Under the pieces are notes generated by a model. It did not search any database and was not told the DNA's origin. It was given only the letters and a program-made list of their open reading frames with translations. DNA of 64,000 nucleotides. Origin: PRS1 sp965250265. Its GTDB lineage: Bacteria > Bacteroidota > Bacteroidia > Flavobacteriales > Flavobacteriaceae. The translations under genes were made by a program, and so were the position numbers. Numbering within the stretch: position 1 is the first letter of the stretch; every line of letters starts with the position of its first letter. Shown here piece by piece: positions 42,333 through 52,602 of this stretch. The stretch covers positions 1 to 64,000 of the forward strand of contig CBDFNO010000013.1 of the NCBI GenBank assembly GCA_965250265.1. The letters run 5' to 3'.

Positions 42333-45300
42333 TTGGGTATAAAATTATTAATCAATTTCTATGGCGTGTTAAGACATTACCTTAAAAAATGGATGGATAT
42401 ATTTTGCATATTTTGCTTATGCATGGTTCAATATACATATGCACAAACTAATTGTCTAGAAGAAGGATTAACAACTTCCGTTAAGGCAAATTTTGGGATT
42501 GATGCCGATATTAAATCAGGGATTTTATCTTTTAACACTGAAGGGCTTAATGAGGCCGAAACGGATGATTGGTTCTTGGGACCAACAAACGGCCTAGGAG
42601 TGATAGACACGACAGACATTGCCACTATCGCCGATCTAGCAGCCAGGTTAAACATCACCGCAGAGTTCAGAATGTCGCAACCTATTAACTCCAACATTAA
42701 TGGCAATCTTTGGATAGATGCTGTCTATTTTAGGGACCATTATTCTTTTAATAATGTAAAGGATTCGACCATTTTCGGTAGTGGAGATAATAAAAATTAT
42801 GACAACCCGGAAAGCTGGACCATTAAGACTGGTAATGTGCCTGCAAAAAATGATATCATCGATGTTTACGGACATTTAAGACGGAACTCCGATCAGACTA
42901 ATTATCTATGGGCCTTCGGTGCTGCTTCAACCCGGAGCCAGAATGGAGATAATTATATCGATTTTGAATACTTCAGACAACCTGTAACCTATACCAGCCC
43001 GTCGAGTCCAGGAGCTCAAGGAGCCTTAAGTACTGAAGGATCGGAATGCGGCCATACCGCATATAAGTTCGATGCGGCAAATGGTAAAGTTCTTGTTAAT
43101 GGAGATATTATTCTTTCCATAAATTATACAAATGGCGGCACCGTTGCCGATTTTAGGTTTTATGCCTGGATTGATTCTAATGAAATTAAAGGACTGGATG
43201 AGAATGACTCATCCTTGACTGATGCCGATTTTAAATTTTACAATGAAAACTTAATGGATAGGCCATTTGATTTTGGTGACGGTAATGGAGGCTATGAGTT
43301 TTATAATTGTAATAACGATACTGATATACCCTATGGATATGCTCGAATTATAGTGTGTAGAGATGTTATGACTGACGATGACGACCTAATATATGCTCAA
43401 GACAACACAAGCGCAGAAGTCCTTGCCCCTACATGGGGAACTATTGGTCCTGATGGTAACGTCAATAGTGTTTATAATTCACTAACCATTATAGAATTTG
43501 CGTTAAATACTACCTTACTCGGGCTTGATGGTTCCTTGTCTGACGAGATTTGCGCAGCGCCATTTGGCACTGTTATAGTTAAAACTCGAGCGTCAACCGC
43601 CTTTACATCAGAACTTAAAGATTTAGCAGGACCGTTTAATCTAGGCGATACTCATGAATCTGAAACGACACTTGAAATTGAATGTCCACCAATGATCGAA
43701 GTGCAATGCAGAGAAGATGTCCCAGAAGCTGATGTAAATGATGTCATCATAATTAACGGTGGAGAAGGTGGCGAACCATTGGTTCAGTTTGTCAATGATG
43801 TTAGTGATAATGGAAGCTGTCCAGAGATTATTACTCGAACCTATAGTGCTACCGATGCTTGTGGTAATATTGTTTATTGTTCACAGATAATTACTGTGAA
43901 CGATGCAATTAATCCTGAAATTACTGACCTAGCAGATTATCAGCTCGAAGGTTGTAATACGGAATGGCCACCTAATTTATCGACTTCATGGACAGACAAT
44001 TGTGCAGCAGATGGTAATATAGTTTCCAATGGCGGTGTAGCCGGACCAGATAGTGCAGATGGATGTCAACAAACACGTATCTACACATTTAATGTAACTG
44101 ATGATTGTGGTAATTCAGATCAAGAGACTACAACATTAACTCGTGATTATGACATCACCGATCCGATGATCGTCGATGTACCAAATTTTTCTCTTGTTGG
44201 CTGTAATACACCCTGGCCTACATTTTTGGCTACGATATGGACCGATAATTGTGCAACTGGTGGAGTTCTCAATTCCAACAGTGGTGTAGCCGGACCAGAT
44301 AGTGCAGACGGATGTCATCAAACACGTATCTACACATTTAATGTAACAGATGATTGTGGTAATTCAGATCAAGAGACTACAACATTAACTCGTGATTATG
44401 ACATCACCGATCCGATGATCGTCGATGTACCAAATTTTTCTCTTGTTGGCTGTAATACACCATGGCCTCCATTTTTGGCTACGATATGGACCGATAATTG
44501 TGCAACTGGTGGAGTTCTCAATTCCAACAGTGGTGTAGCCGGACCAGATAGTGCAGACGGATGTCAACAAACACGTATCTACACATTTAATGTAACTGAT
44601 GATTGTGGTAATTCAGATCAAGAGACTACAACATTAACTCGTGATTATGACATCACCGATCCGATGATCGTCGATGTACCAAATTTTTCTCTTGTTGGCT
44701 GTAATACACCCTGGCCTACATTTTTGGCTACGATATGGACCGATAATTGTGCAACTGGTGGAGTTCTCAATTCCAACGGAGGCGTGGCAAATGGTAGCAG
44801 CGAAGATGGTTGCACTCAGTACCGATTATACACCTTTACCGTTACCGACAATTGCGGGAACCGCGATACCGAGACTACAAGAATAGCTCGAGAATACGAT
44901 ATGACCGATCCGATGATCGTCGATGTACCAAATTTTTCTCTTGTTGGCTGTAATACACCCTGGCCTACATTTTTGGCTACGATATGGACCGATAATTGTG
45001 CAACTGGTGGAGTTCTCAATTCCAACAGTGGTGTAGCCGGACCAGATAGTGCAGACGGATGTCATCAAACACGTATCTACACATTTAATGTAACAGATGA
45101 TTGTGGTAATTCAGATCAAGAGACTACAACATTAACTCGTGATTATGACATCACCGATCCGATGATCGTCGATGTACCAAATTTTTCTCTTGTTGGCTGT
45201 AATACACCATGGCCTCCATTTTTGGCTACGATATGGACCGATAATTGTGCAACTGGTGGAGTTCTCAATTCCAACAGTGGTGTAGCCGGACCAGATAGTG

Positions 45301-47003
45301 CAGACGGATGTCAACAAACACGTATCTACACATTTAATGTAACTGATGATTGTGGTAATTCAGATCAAGAGACTACAACATTAACTCGTGATTATGACAT
45401 CACCGATCCGATGATCGTCGATGTACCAAATTTTTCTCTTGTTGGCTGTAATACACCCTGGCCTACATTTTTGGCTACGATATGGACCGATAATTGTGCA
45501 ACTGGTGGAGTTCTCAATTCCAATGGTGGTGTAGCCGGACCAGATAGTGCAGACGGATGTCAACAAACACGTATCTACACATTTAATGTAACAGATGATT
45601 GTGGTAATACCGATCAAGAGACTACAACATTAACTCGTGATTACGATTTTACCGCTCCGGAGATTGCAAATCTTGACGATTATCAGCTCGAAGGTTGCAA
45701 TACCGAATGGCCACCTAATTTATCGACTTCATGGACAGACAATTGTACAGCAGGTGGTGATATAGTTTCCGATGGTGGTGTAGCCGGACTAGACAGTGCA
45801 GACGGATGTCAACAAACACGTATCTACACATTTAATGTAACTGATAATTGTGGTAATTCAGATCAAGAGACTACAACTTTGACTCGTGATTACGATATGA
45901 CCGATCCAGAGATTACAGACCTTGACGATTATCAGCTCGAAGGTTGTAATACGGAATGGCCACCTAATTTATCGACTTCATGGACAGACAATTGTGCAGC
46001 AGATGGCAATATAGTTTCCGATGGCGGTGTAGCCGGACCAGATAGTGCAGACGGATGCCAACAATCACGTATCTACACATTTAATGTAACTGATGATTGT
46101 GGAAATTCAGATCAAGAGACTACAACATTAACTCGTGATTACGATATGACCAATCCGGAAATAGTGGATAAGGACGATTACTCACTCGAAGGTTGCAATA
46201 CGCCATGGCCTCCATTTTTAGATACGATATGGACCGATAATTGTTCCGCAGGTGGAAGTATCGACTCAGACGGCGGCGTAGACGATGGAAGCAGTCCAGA
46301 TGGCTCCATGGAATACAGATTGTACACTTTTGAAATTATTGATGACTGTGGAAACACGGATATTGAAACCACTGTGGTTAGTCGAGAGGTTGGTGGTGGC
46401 GATAAAATCTTGGGTGATGATATCCAATTATGCAGGGATTGGGGTGATTTTGATTTGTTTTCTTTACTTACTGGTGGAGCTACTTCGGATGGATCTTGGT
46501 CACTTAACTCAAGTCCCGAAGGAATAGACATAGAAATATCAGATTCTGGAACAATATTCGTTTTTGAGGAATTACCTTTTGGCGATTATGTTTTCCACTA
46601 TAATCAAGGAGAGGAATGCCATTCATTGATTGAGGAGGTCAAGGTTTATTTACTCGAAGCTGAACCGCCTTGTGTGCGTTGCCTTGAGCTCTCTAATATA
46701 TCTACAGCTCTAACACCAAATGGCGATGGAGTTAACGACGAATTTCATGCCGGGCTCGACCCAGACCCAGACCCACTATTAAGAGAGGAATGTGGCACTA
46801 TAGATGTGCAAATATTCAACCGCTGGGGTGCTAAGATATTTGAAGCTCGAGATTATCAAAACGATTGGCAAGGTACTGTTCAGTCTAATGCAATAGGTTC
46901 AGCGGGCACGATAACAACGGGCTCCTATTTTTATATTATTAAGTATAACATAAATGGTAATGAAGAGACTATAACCGGCTACTTTTATGCTGCAACCGAA
47001 TAA
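42333..47003 (+). CDS. giant repeat adhesin with type IX (type B) sorting domain
   Basis: 1556 residues. The start is uncertain: TTG 42333, GTG 42366 or ATG 42393 all keep the signal core IFCIFCLCMVQYTYAQ. Residues ~40-440 are a unique beta-rich head. A HYR-like module follows, then ten ~83-residue repeats (GCNTPWP...WTDNCATGG...TFNVTDDCGNSDQETTTL). The C-terminus has LTPNGDGVNDEF and FNRWGAKIFEARDYQNDWQG, the gliding-motility-associated (CHU_C) domain for type IX export. It is followed by its PorP/SprF and OmpA partners. Likely surface adhesion or gliding. Codon use looks less AT-biased than flanking genes. Confidence 0.92.
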   Translation: MGIKLLINFYGVLRHYLKKWMDIFCIFCLCMVQYTYAQTNCLEEGLTTSVKANFGIDADIKSGILSFNTEGLNEAETDDWFLGPTNGLGVIDTTDIATIADLAARLNITAEFRMSQPINSNINGNLWIDAVYFRDHYSFNNVKDSTIFGSGDNKNYDNPESWTIKTGNVPAKNDIIDVYGHLRRNSDQTNYLWAFGAASTRSQNGDNYIDFEYFRQPVTYTSPSSPGAQGALSTEGSECGHTAYKFDAANGKVLVNGDIILSINYTNGGTVADFRFYAWIDSNEIKGLDENDSSLTDADFKFYNENLMDRPFDFGDGNGGYEFYNCNNDTDIPYGYARIIVCRDVMTDDDDLIYAQDNTSAEVLAPTWGTIGPDGNVNSVYNSLTIIEFALNTTLLGLDGSLSDEICAAPFGTVIVKTRASTAFTSELKDLAGPFNLGDTHESETTLEIECPPMIEVQCREDVPEADVNDVIIINGGEGGEPLVQFVNDVSDNGSCPEIITRTYSATDACGNIVYCSQIITVNDAINPEITDLADYQLEGCNTEWPPNLSTSWTDNCAADGNIVSNGGVAGPDSADGCQQTRIYTFNVTDDCGNSDQETTTLTRDYDITDPMIVDVPNFSLVGCNTPWPTFLATIWTDNCATGGVLNSNSGVAGPDSADGCHQTRIYTFNVTDDCGNSDQETTTLTRDYDITDPMIVDVPNFSLVGCNTPWPPFLATIWTDNCATGGVLNSNSGVAGPDSADGCQQTRIYTFNVTDDCGNSDQETTTLTRDYDITDPMIVDVPNFSLVGCNTPWPTFLATIWTDNCATGGVLNSNGGVANGSSEDGCTQYRLYTFTVTDNCGNRDTETTRIAREYDMTDPMIVDVPNFSLVGCNTPWPTFLATIWTDNCATGGVLNSNSGVAGPDSADGCHQTRIYTFNVTDDCGNSDQETTTLTRDYDITDPMIVDVPNFSLVGCNTPWPPFLATIWTDNCATGGVLNSNSGVAGPDSADGCQQTRIYTFNVTDDCGNSDQETTTLTRDYDITDPMIVDVPNFSLVGCNTPWPTFLATIWTDNCATGGVLNSNGGVAGPDSADGCQQTRIYTFNVTDDCGNTDQETTTLTRDYDFTAPEIANLDDYQLEGCNTEWPPNLSTSWTDNCTAGGDIVSDGGVAGLDSADGCQQTRIYTFNVTDNCGNSDQETTTLTRDYDMTDPEITDLDDYQLEGCNTEWPPNLSTSWTDNCAADGNIVSDGGVAGPDSADGCQQSRIYTFNVTDDCGNSDQETTTLTRDYDMTNPEIVDKDDYSLEGCNTPWPPFLDTIWTDNCSAGGSIDSDGGVDDGSSPDGSMEYRLYTFEIIDDCGNTDIETTVVSREVGGGDKILGDDIQLCRDWGDFDLFSLLTGGATSDGSWSLNSSPEGIDIEISDSGTIFVFEELPFGDYVFHYNQGEECHSLIEEVKVYLLEAEPPCVRCLELSNISTALTPNGDGVNDEFHAGLDPDPDPLLREECGTIDVQIFNRWGAKIFEARDYQNDWQGTVQSNAIGSAGTITTGSYFYIIKYNINGNEETITGYFYAATE
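43911..46390 (+). repeat. ten tandem 249-bp repeats in the adhesin, with a 747-bp higher-order duplication
   Basis: Unit start GATCCGATGATCGTCGATG recurs every 249 bp at about 44159, 44408, 44657, 44906, 45155 and 45404. Units 2-3-4 and 5-6-7 share the same order of small variants (PTF/His, PPF/Gln, PTF), so a three-unit block of 747 bp was duplicated recently. Units 1, 8, 9 and 10 are more diverged. Confidence 0.93.
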
Positions 47004-47015
47004 GCTAACTAATTC

Positions 47016-47936
47016 ATGAAAGCATTCATTAAAATATTAATACTGGTTTTTGTTGCAGTTGTTACTATACCATCGGTGGCCCAGCAATTGCCACAGTTCA
47101 CACAGTACATGTATAATACTATTGCTATAAATCCGGCTTATGCTGGTAGCCGCGAGACACTTACTGTAATAGGGTTGCACAGAAGTCAATGGGCAGGGTT
47201 TCCCGGTGGACCAACTACACAAACCTTGTCTGTTCATGCTCCTTTAAATGAAAATATCGGATTGGGGTTTTCCCTTATCAACGATGAATTGGGTTTTGAA
47301 AATTTTGTCTATATGTACGGTGATTTCTCCTATACCATAAAATTAAATGAAATCTCCAAATTGGCATTCGGTCTTAAGGCTGGCTTTACAGCATTCAGTG
47401 TTGATAACGAACTATTAACCTCCAACACCGATGATCAATTGATTGGTAAAATAGAAAATCGATGGACACCTAATGTAGGTGCAGGTATTATGTGGCTTTG
47501 GGAGCGTGGCTATTTGGGACTTTCAGCACCACGCCTTATTAATAATGATTTTAGTCCAAATAGTTCCTATAAGGCACTGGAACGGGTGAGTTACTACTTT
47601 ACCGGCGGTTATGTGTTTAATATTGACTTAACCACGAAGTTTAAACCAACTTTTATGATCAAGGCCACCAATGGCGCTGCCGTATCAACAGATTTGAGTG
47701 CAAATTTTTTATTTAATGAGCGATTGTGGTTAGGTGCAGGATATCGGTTTAACAATACTGCCGGTGCATTAGGTTTTATGGTCGATTTTCAGGTTTTAAG
47801 AGACTGGCGAATTGGTTACACTTTTGAACAGCCTACATCAGAGATTAGACCCTATACAAATGGAACACATGAGTTTGTGTTAATATATGAAGTTTTTAAT
47901 CCACGTAAACGTGAAACATCGCCCAGATATTATTAA
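47016..47936 (+). CDS. PorP/SprF-family outer-membrane protein
   Basis: 306 residues with a signal peptide ending VAQ. The family opening QLPQFTQYMYNTIAINPAYAG is followed by HRSQWAGFPGGPTTQ and a beta-barrel to the end. PorP/SprF paralogues serve individual type-B substrates of the type IX system and anchor or route them at the surface. It lies 12 bp after the adhesin stop, so it probably serves that adhesin. Confidence 0.95.
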   Translation: MKAFIKILILVFVAVVTIPSVAQQLPQFTQYMYNTIAINPAYAGSRETLTVIGLHRSQWAGFPGGPTTQTLSVHAPLNENIGLGFSLINDELGFENFVYMYGDFSYTIKLNEISKLAFGLKAGFTAFSVDNELLTSNTDDQLIGKIENRWTPNVGAGIMWLWERGYLGLSAPRLINNDFSPNSSYKALERVSYYFTGGYVFNIDLTTKFKPTFMIKATNGAAVSTDLSANFLFNERLWLGAGYRFNNTAGALGFMVDFQVLRDWRIGYTFEQPTSEIRPYTNGTHEFVLIYEVFNPRKRETSPRYY

Positions 47937-47938
47937 AT

Positions 47939-50107
47939 ATGAAAAAATCAATGAAAACATTTTTGGTTACTCTTGTCTTGATTGTTAACAGCGGATTACT
48001 ATTTGGTCAACAAACCCGTATTGAGCTGGGCGATAAGTATTTCGATCAATTCGCCTATAATAAGGCTATAGAATTTTATGAAGGTATTGATGACAATAAA
48101 AAGACCTGGGATATTTATGCCAATTTGGGTGATTGTTACTATTACACCTCGAGGCCGAAAGAGGCCGCAAAATATTATAGAAGAGCCCTAGGAAAAAAGT
48201 CTAGCAATATGGACCATTACCGACTAAAATATACCTTAAGTATGCTGAGCATTGATGATTGTAAAAATGTTATCAAAAAATTATATGATTTAGACGACTT
48301 TAAAACACTTAATGTAATTGCTACATATTTTAAAATTGATCTCTATTTAAAGGATTTAAAAGAACTAAAAAAATTAGGGGTAAATTATATTCAATTACAA
48401 ATCTGCCAGAGAAACGAAAATCCAGAGTCTGAAATAATGGTTGATCATTTAGATTCCATCAATACTAAATATTCTGATTTTGGCGGTTACATTCACAACA
48501 ACACCTTCTATTTTGCTTCCTCTCGAGAAAATCCGGACAAAAATAGGCGGTTAAACAAGCGCCTATATAATTGGAACACTCAACCCTTTTTAGATATTTA
48601 TGAAGCAATTATCCTAGAAGATTCCATAAAGCTGATACCATCAGAAAGTTCAAAGATGGACAGTATTATTAATACTATTGCCCATGAAGCCGGTGTAGCA
48701 ATTACTAATGATGGAAAGACCATGTATTACTCTGGTGGTGAAGTGAAAGAGTATAACAAGAACAAGTTGAAATATAACAAACGGTGGATCTCCAACCTAA
48801 AATTGAAAAGAGCTAAGTTGGTTAATAATAAATGGATACCTGATCCTGATAAAAATAACTTAGATGCCATAAACCTGGAAAATTATTCAGTTGGGAATCC
48901 CACACTTAGCCCGGATAATAAATGGTTGCTTTTTGTTACTTGTGCACCCTATCTCGAAGCAAAAGGTCAGACAGACATCTATTATGTCAAAATTGAAAAA
49001 AACATTGATGAAAAAAATGATACAATAATAACATATGGAACGCCAAAAAATTTGAGCCAACATATTAATACATCTGGTCGGGAGAGCTTCCCTTTTATCA
49101 GTAAAGACAGCACACTTTATTTTTCATCCGATGGGGTTTATAATAAAGAACTAGGCTTAGGCTTATTAGATATATATAAGGTGTATGATATTATTAAATT
49201 GATTGAACAGAGAGAGTTGGGAAACGATAAAGTAGATAGTGTGAAGGTTGTTCATCTGGAGGCTCCTTTTAACAGTGAAATGGATGATTTTGCTTATTTT
49301 GTTAGACCATTGCCAGACAGTTCGGACTATACAGAACAAGGCTACTTTTCGTCCAATCGCAACACCTTAATTCACATGGGTGACACAATTAATTCTAAAG
49401 GCGATGATGATATTTATAGATTCCATTTAAAAAGAAAATGTAAGCAAACGATTCAAGGGTCGATTACAGATTTAAAAACTGAAGATTATTTAGAAGATGC
49501 CACAGTTAATTTAATCGATTCAACTGGTATGGTAAAAAAAACCGTTCAAATTGATTCTACAGGTGTCTTCAGCTTTGATGTGGAATGTGATCAATTTTAT
49601 CGTTTAACTGGAAGCATGGCCAGGTATTACAATAATTTTAAGGAATTCAATTCCGCAGAAGTAAGGGACGGCATCAATCTTAAACTAAAACCCTTCCCAT
49701 GCGAGATCACTGTACATCACGTTTATAAATATGATACTATTGAAGGTGATAGAATTCATGAAAAAGATCTTTTACCGGTGCTGGATCTATTAATAGCCAA
49801 TCCGGACATTAAAATTAGAATTGAATCTCATACCGATTCTCGTGGGTCTCATAAATATAACCTGGATCTTTCTGAATTAAGAGCTCAATCATCAAAATCA
49901 TATTTAATAAGGGCAGGCATTAAAGAAAGTCAAATTACAAGTGCTAAAGGATTTGGGAAAAATTGTCTTCTTATAGGTGAAGAGGAGATAAATAATTCAC
50001 TTCAAACAGAAAGAGAAGCTAAACATGCACTAAATCGACGTTCCCGATTTATAATCGAAGATTGCAAAGAGATCTCTGAAGTCTGCCAGGACGACCCAGA
50101 GGAATGA
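47939..50107 (+). CDS. OmpA-family protein with TPR and PD40 segments
   Basis: 722 residues. The signal peptide (GLLFGQQ) is followed by a TPR-like region (IELGDKYFDQFAYNKAIEFY, ~28-110), a WD40-like/PD40 propeller region (~180-480; NPTLSPDNKWLLFVT), a carboxypeptidase-regulatory-like domain (~495-575) and a peptidoglycan-binding OmpA domain at the end (IRIESHTDSRGSHKYNLDLS). This is the usual third member of adhesin-PorP/SprF-OmpA modules. It starts 2 bp after the PorP/SprF stop. Confidence 0.93.
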   Translation: MKKSMKTFLVTLVLIVNSGLLFGQQTRIELGDKYFDQFAYNKAIEFYEGIDDNKKTWDIYANLGDCYYYTSRPKEAAKYYRRALGKKSSNMDHYRLKYTLSMLSIDDCKNVIKKLYDLDDFKTLNVIATYFKIDLYLKDLKELKKLGVNYIQLQICQRNENPESEIMVDHLDSINTKYSDFGGYIHNNTFYFASSRENPDKNRRLNKRLYNWNTQPFLDIYEAIILEDSIKLIPSESSKMDSIINTIAHEAGVAITNDGKTMYYSGGEVKEYNKNKLKYNKRWISNLKLKRAKLVNNKWIPDPDKNNLDAINLENYSVGNPTLSPDNKWLLFVTCAPYLEAKGQTDIYYVKIEKNIDEKNDTIITYGTPKNLSQHINTSGRESFPFISKDSTLYFSSDGVYNKELGLGLLDIYKVYDIIKLIEQRELGNDKVDSVKVVHLEAPFNSEMDDFAYFVRPLPDSSDYTEQGYFSSNRNTLIHMGDTINSKGDDDIYRFHLKRKCKQTIQGSITDLKTEDYLEDATVNLIDSTGMVKKTVQIDSTGVFSFDVECDQFYRLTGSMARYYNNFKEFNSAEVRDGINLKLKPFPCEITVHHVYKYDTIEGDRIHEKDLLPVLDLLIANPDIKIRIESHTDSRGSHKYNLDLSELRAQSSKSYLIRAGIKESQITSAKGFGKNCLLIGEEEINNSLQTEREAKHALNRRSRFIIEDCKEISEVCQDDPEE

Positions 50108-50240
50108 AACTTAACATCTCGACTTTTTATGGATCACCAAAAGTAGTCTGTAAAGACCCTTGAGTATGAAAAATTCACACCTATGTATGAGCTTTTTAAT
50201 TTGAATGAGATAATAACTTATTATCCGAACGAAATAAAAA

Positions 50241-50516
50241 TTAAATAATTTCAGCGCTTAAACCCGCTTGAAGTAGTTTTGAGCAGCGAGGTTTTAAATC
50301 TTTTAGTTCTCCTGTTTTAACAGTACATTTCCCTTTATAATGCACAATAATGGCACATTGTTCAGCTTGCTCTGGTATATGCTCACAAGTAGTAATGAGC
50401 ATTTCTATAACATGTTCGAAGGTATTAACATCATCGTTATGCAATACTATTTCGTTTTGTTTAACTACTTTTTCCTTTAGTAATACTTTTTTAGATGTTT
50501 TTTCTTTAGTGCTCAT
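50241..50516 (-). CDS. clpS: ClpS adaptor of the Clp protease
   Basis: 91 residues with LHNDDVNTFEHVIEML, the N-degron-binding signature of ClpS, and CEHIPEQAEQCAIIVHYKGK. It delivers N-end-rule substrates to ClpAP/ClpCP. It lies 15 bp after prmA in the tpiA-prmA-clpS run. Confidence 0.95.
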   Translation of the reverse strand: MSTKEKTSKKVLLKEKVVKQNEIVLHNDDVNTFEHVIEMLITTCEHIPEQAEQCAIIVHYKGKCTVKTGELKDLKPRCSKLLQAGLSAEII

Positions 50517-50531
50517 TAGTAAAACTTTGAA

Positions 50532-51368
50532 CTAATTTATAAATTTTAAGGCAACCCAATTGTTTTTTTGTAATTTTTCTTTAAGTTTTAACATATGCTT
50601 ACTACACTCTTCTTCAATAATTGGGATGTCCTCATTATAAAATCCACTTAAAAACAATGTTCCTTTTTCGGTTAAAGAAGATACGTATGTTTTAATATCC
50701 TTAAGTAAAATATTACGATTAATATTTGCTAGGATCACGTCGTACTTTTTATTTTTCAATAAACTAACATCACCTTCATAAGCCGAAATGTTTTTGCAAT
50801 TATTTCGCTTTACGTTTTCTAAACTATTTAAATAACACCAATTATCAATATCAATAGCATCAATGGATTTAGCTCCTTTCATTTCGGCAAGAATTGCTAA
50901 AACTCCAGTACCACAACCCATATCTAAAACCGATTTATTTTTAAAATCGTTTTTTAAAATATGCTGAATCATCATGTGAGTGGTTTCATGATGACCTGTG
51001 CCAAAGCTCATTTTGGGTTCAATTACAATATCGTAAGTTGTGTTTAGTTTTGTATGAAAAGGCGCTCTAACTGTACAATCATTATCAACAATAATAGGAT
51101 TAAAATTCTTTTCCCATTCTTTATTCCAGTTGGTTTGTTCAATCTCCTCGAACGTAAAAGTGATTTCAAATACTTTAGAATTTAAGATTTGAATATCTTC
51201 AAGAATTGAAGAATTCCAGTCATCCTTTTTAATATAAGCAGTTACACCATCGGTCGTTTCAACAAAACTTTCGAAACCAGCATTACCCAATTGTGCAATT
51301 AAAATTTCTACAACTGGTTGTAGAGGTTTAGCTTTAAAATTATAAGCTATGTATATTTGGTTATCCAA
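50532..51368 (-). CDS. prmA: ribosomal protein L11 methyltransferase
   Basis: 278 residues. The N-terminal substrate domain is followed by SAM-binding VLDMGCGTGVLAILA and the NPPY-like loop as LANINRNILL. MSFGTGHHETTHMM is a strong PrmA signature. It methylates ribosomal protein L11. It lies 3 bp after tpiA. Confidence 0.95.
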   Translation of the reverse strand: MDNQIYIAYNFKAKPLQPVVEILIAQLGNAGFESFVETTDGVTAYIKKDDWNSSILEDIQILNSKVFEITFTFEEIEQTNWNKEWEKNFNPIIVDNDCTVRAPFHTKLNTTYDIVIEPKMSFGTGHHETTHMMIQHILKNDFKNKSVLDMGCGTGVLAILAEMKGAKSIDAIDIDNWCYLNSLENVKRNNCKNISAYEGDVSLLKNKKYDVILANINRNILLKDIKTYVSSLTEKGTLFLSGFYNEDIPIIEEECSKHMLKLKEKLQKNNWVALKFIN

Positions 51369-51371
51369 AAT

Positions 51372-52121
51372 TTAAAACGCATTTACAATAGCATAAAAAT
51401 CTTCGGCATTAAGTGCAGCACCACCAATTAAACCGCCATCTACATCTGGTTTAGAAAATATTTCTTTTGCATTGCCAGGTTTCACACTTCCTCCATACAA
51501 TATGGAAATATTTTGTGCAACATCATTATTATATTTTCGCTCGACAGTTTTACGAATAAAAGCGTGCATTTCTTGTGCTTGCTCCGGGCTTGCAGTTTCT
51601 CCAGTTCCTATAGCCCAAACAGGTTCGTAAGCTAATACCAAATTACTCCAAGCACTATCGGGTAAATGAAAAAGAGCATTTTTAATTTGACCTTCTACAA
51701 TATTAAAATGATTCTCTGTTTTTCGATCATTTAATTCTTCTCCAAAACAAAAGATAATTCGCACATTTTCTTCTAAAGCAGTATTTACTTTTTTAGCAAG
51801 TAAGTCATCTGTTTCTCCAAAATAAGCACGACGCTCACTGTGCCCTAAAATAACTGTATTTACACCAATGCTTTTTAGCATGCTCGCACTTATTTCTCCT
51901 GTATAAGCTCCATCATTTGCAAAATGCATATTCTGGGCTATAACCTCAACATTGTCAAGCCTTAAAGCTTCAAACGCGCTGTAAAGATTCGTAAATGTAG
52001 GTGCGATCATGACCTCTGCATTAGAAGTTTGTGCTTGCTTTTTTAAATCTGAAATTAGTGCTTGGGTTTGCGCTAAATCATTATTCATTTTCCAGTTTCC
52101 TGCAACAATCTGTTTTCTCAT
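51372..52121 (-). CDS. tpiA: triosephosphate isomerase
   Basis: 249 residues. The catalytic Lys is in GNWKMN (11-13), the His in ILGHSERR, and the Glu in AYEPVWAIGTG; the phosphate loops GGSVKPGN and DGGLIGGAAL are present. Interconverts DHAP and G3P in glycolysis. It overlaps the upstream thioredoxin-like gene by 4 bases. Confidence 0.97.
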   Translation of the reverse strand: MRKQIVAGNWKMNNDLAQTQALISDLKKQAQTSNAEVMIAPTFTNLYSAFEALRLDNVEVIAQNMHFANDGAYTGEISASMLKSIGVNTVILGHSERRAYFGETDDLLAKKVNTALEENVRIIFCFGEELNDRKTENHFNIVEGQIKNALFHLPDSAWSNLVLAYEPVWAIGTGETASPEQAQEMHAFIRKTVERKYNNDVAQNISILYGGSVKPGNAKEIFSKPDVDGGLIGGAALNAEDFYAIVNAF

Positions 52122-52600
52122 CTTAATGCTTCTTTAATTCTACTATCTGAAGCTTTTTTTGCCTTAAATAGTTTGATATTACCTTGTTTATCTACTACCA
52201 AATATCTAGGAGTCCAATTGGAATTTAAAAAATCCCAAAAAGATCCATCTGAACCAGACTTCATAAAATAGTGATCTCCTTGTATATTATATTTTTTAAT
52301 TCCACGTTTCCAGGCTGCCTCACTCCTATCTAATGATAAAAATACAAAACTTACATTAGGAAATTCTTGTTGCAAAGCCTTTTCTACCGGAAAGTCTTCA
52401 ATACAATCTTTACACCAAGTAGCCCAAACATTAATAAGTATGGTTTTACCATTATGTGATTCTAATATTGCCTTAAAAGAAACTTCATTTCCTTCAAAAC
52501 TTGTAAACACATCATTTAAAGCAGCTTCTGAAAACCGAGTAGGTGTTTCAAAATTGCAAGAAACCAAAGTCAAACATAAAATGATGATAGAACTCTTCAA
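52118..52600 (-). CDS. TlpA/thioredoxin-like lipoprotein
   Basis: 160 residues. The lipobox LVSC (residue 15) is followed by a thioredoxin fold with active site NVWATWCKDC. Probably a periplasmic disulfide reductase or thiol-disulfide exchange protein. It is overlapped by tpiA and lies 2 bp after the DoxX-like gene, whose C-terminal domain may be its redox partner. Confidence 0.88.
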   Translation of the reverse strand: MKSSIIILCLTLVSCNFETPTRFSEAALNDVFTSFEGNEVSFKAILESHNGKTILINVWATWCKDCIEDFPVEKALQQEFPNVSFVFLSLDRSEAAWKRGIKKYNIQGDHYFMKSGSDGSFWDFLNSNWTPRYLVVDKQGNIKLFKAKKASDSRIKEALR

Positions 52601-52602
52601 AA

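Noticed and set aside
44136..45617. A series of similar reverse-strand frames inside the adhesin
   Set aside because: They recur every 249 bp only because the adhesin repeats do. No independent coding signal.
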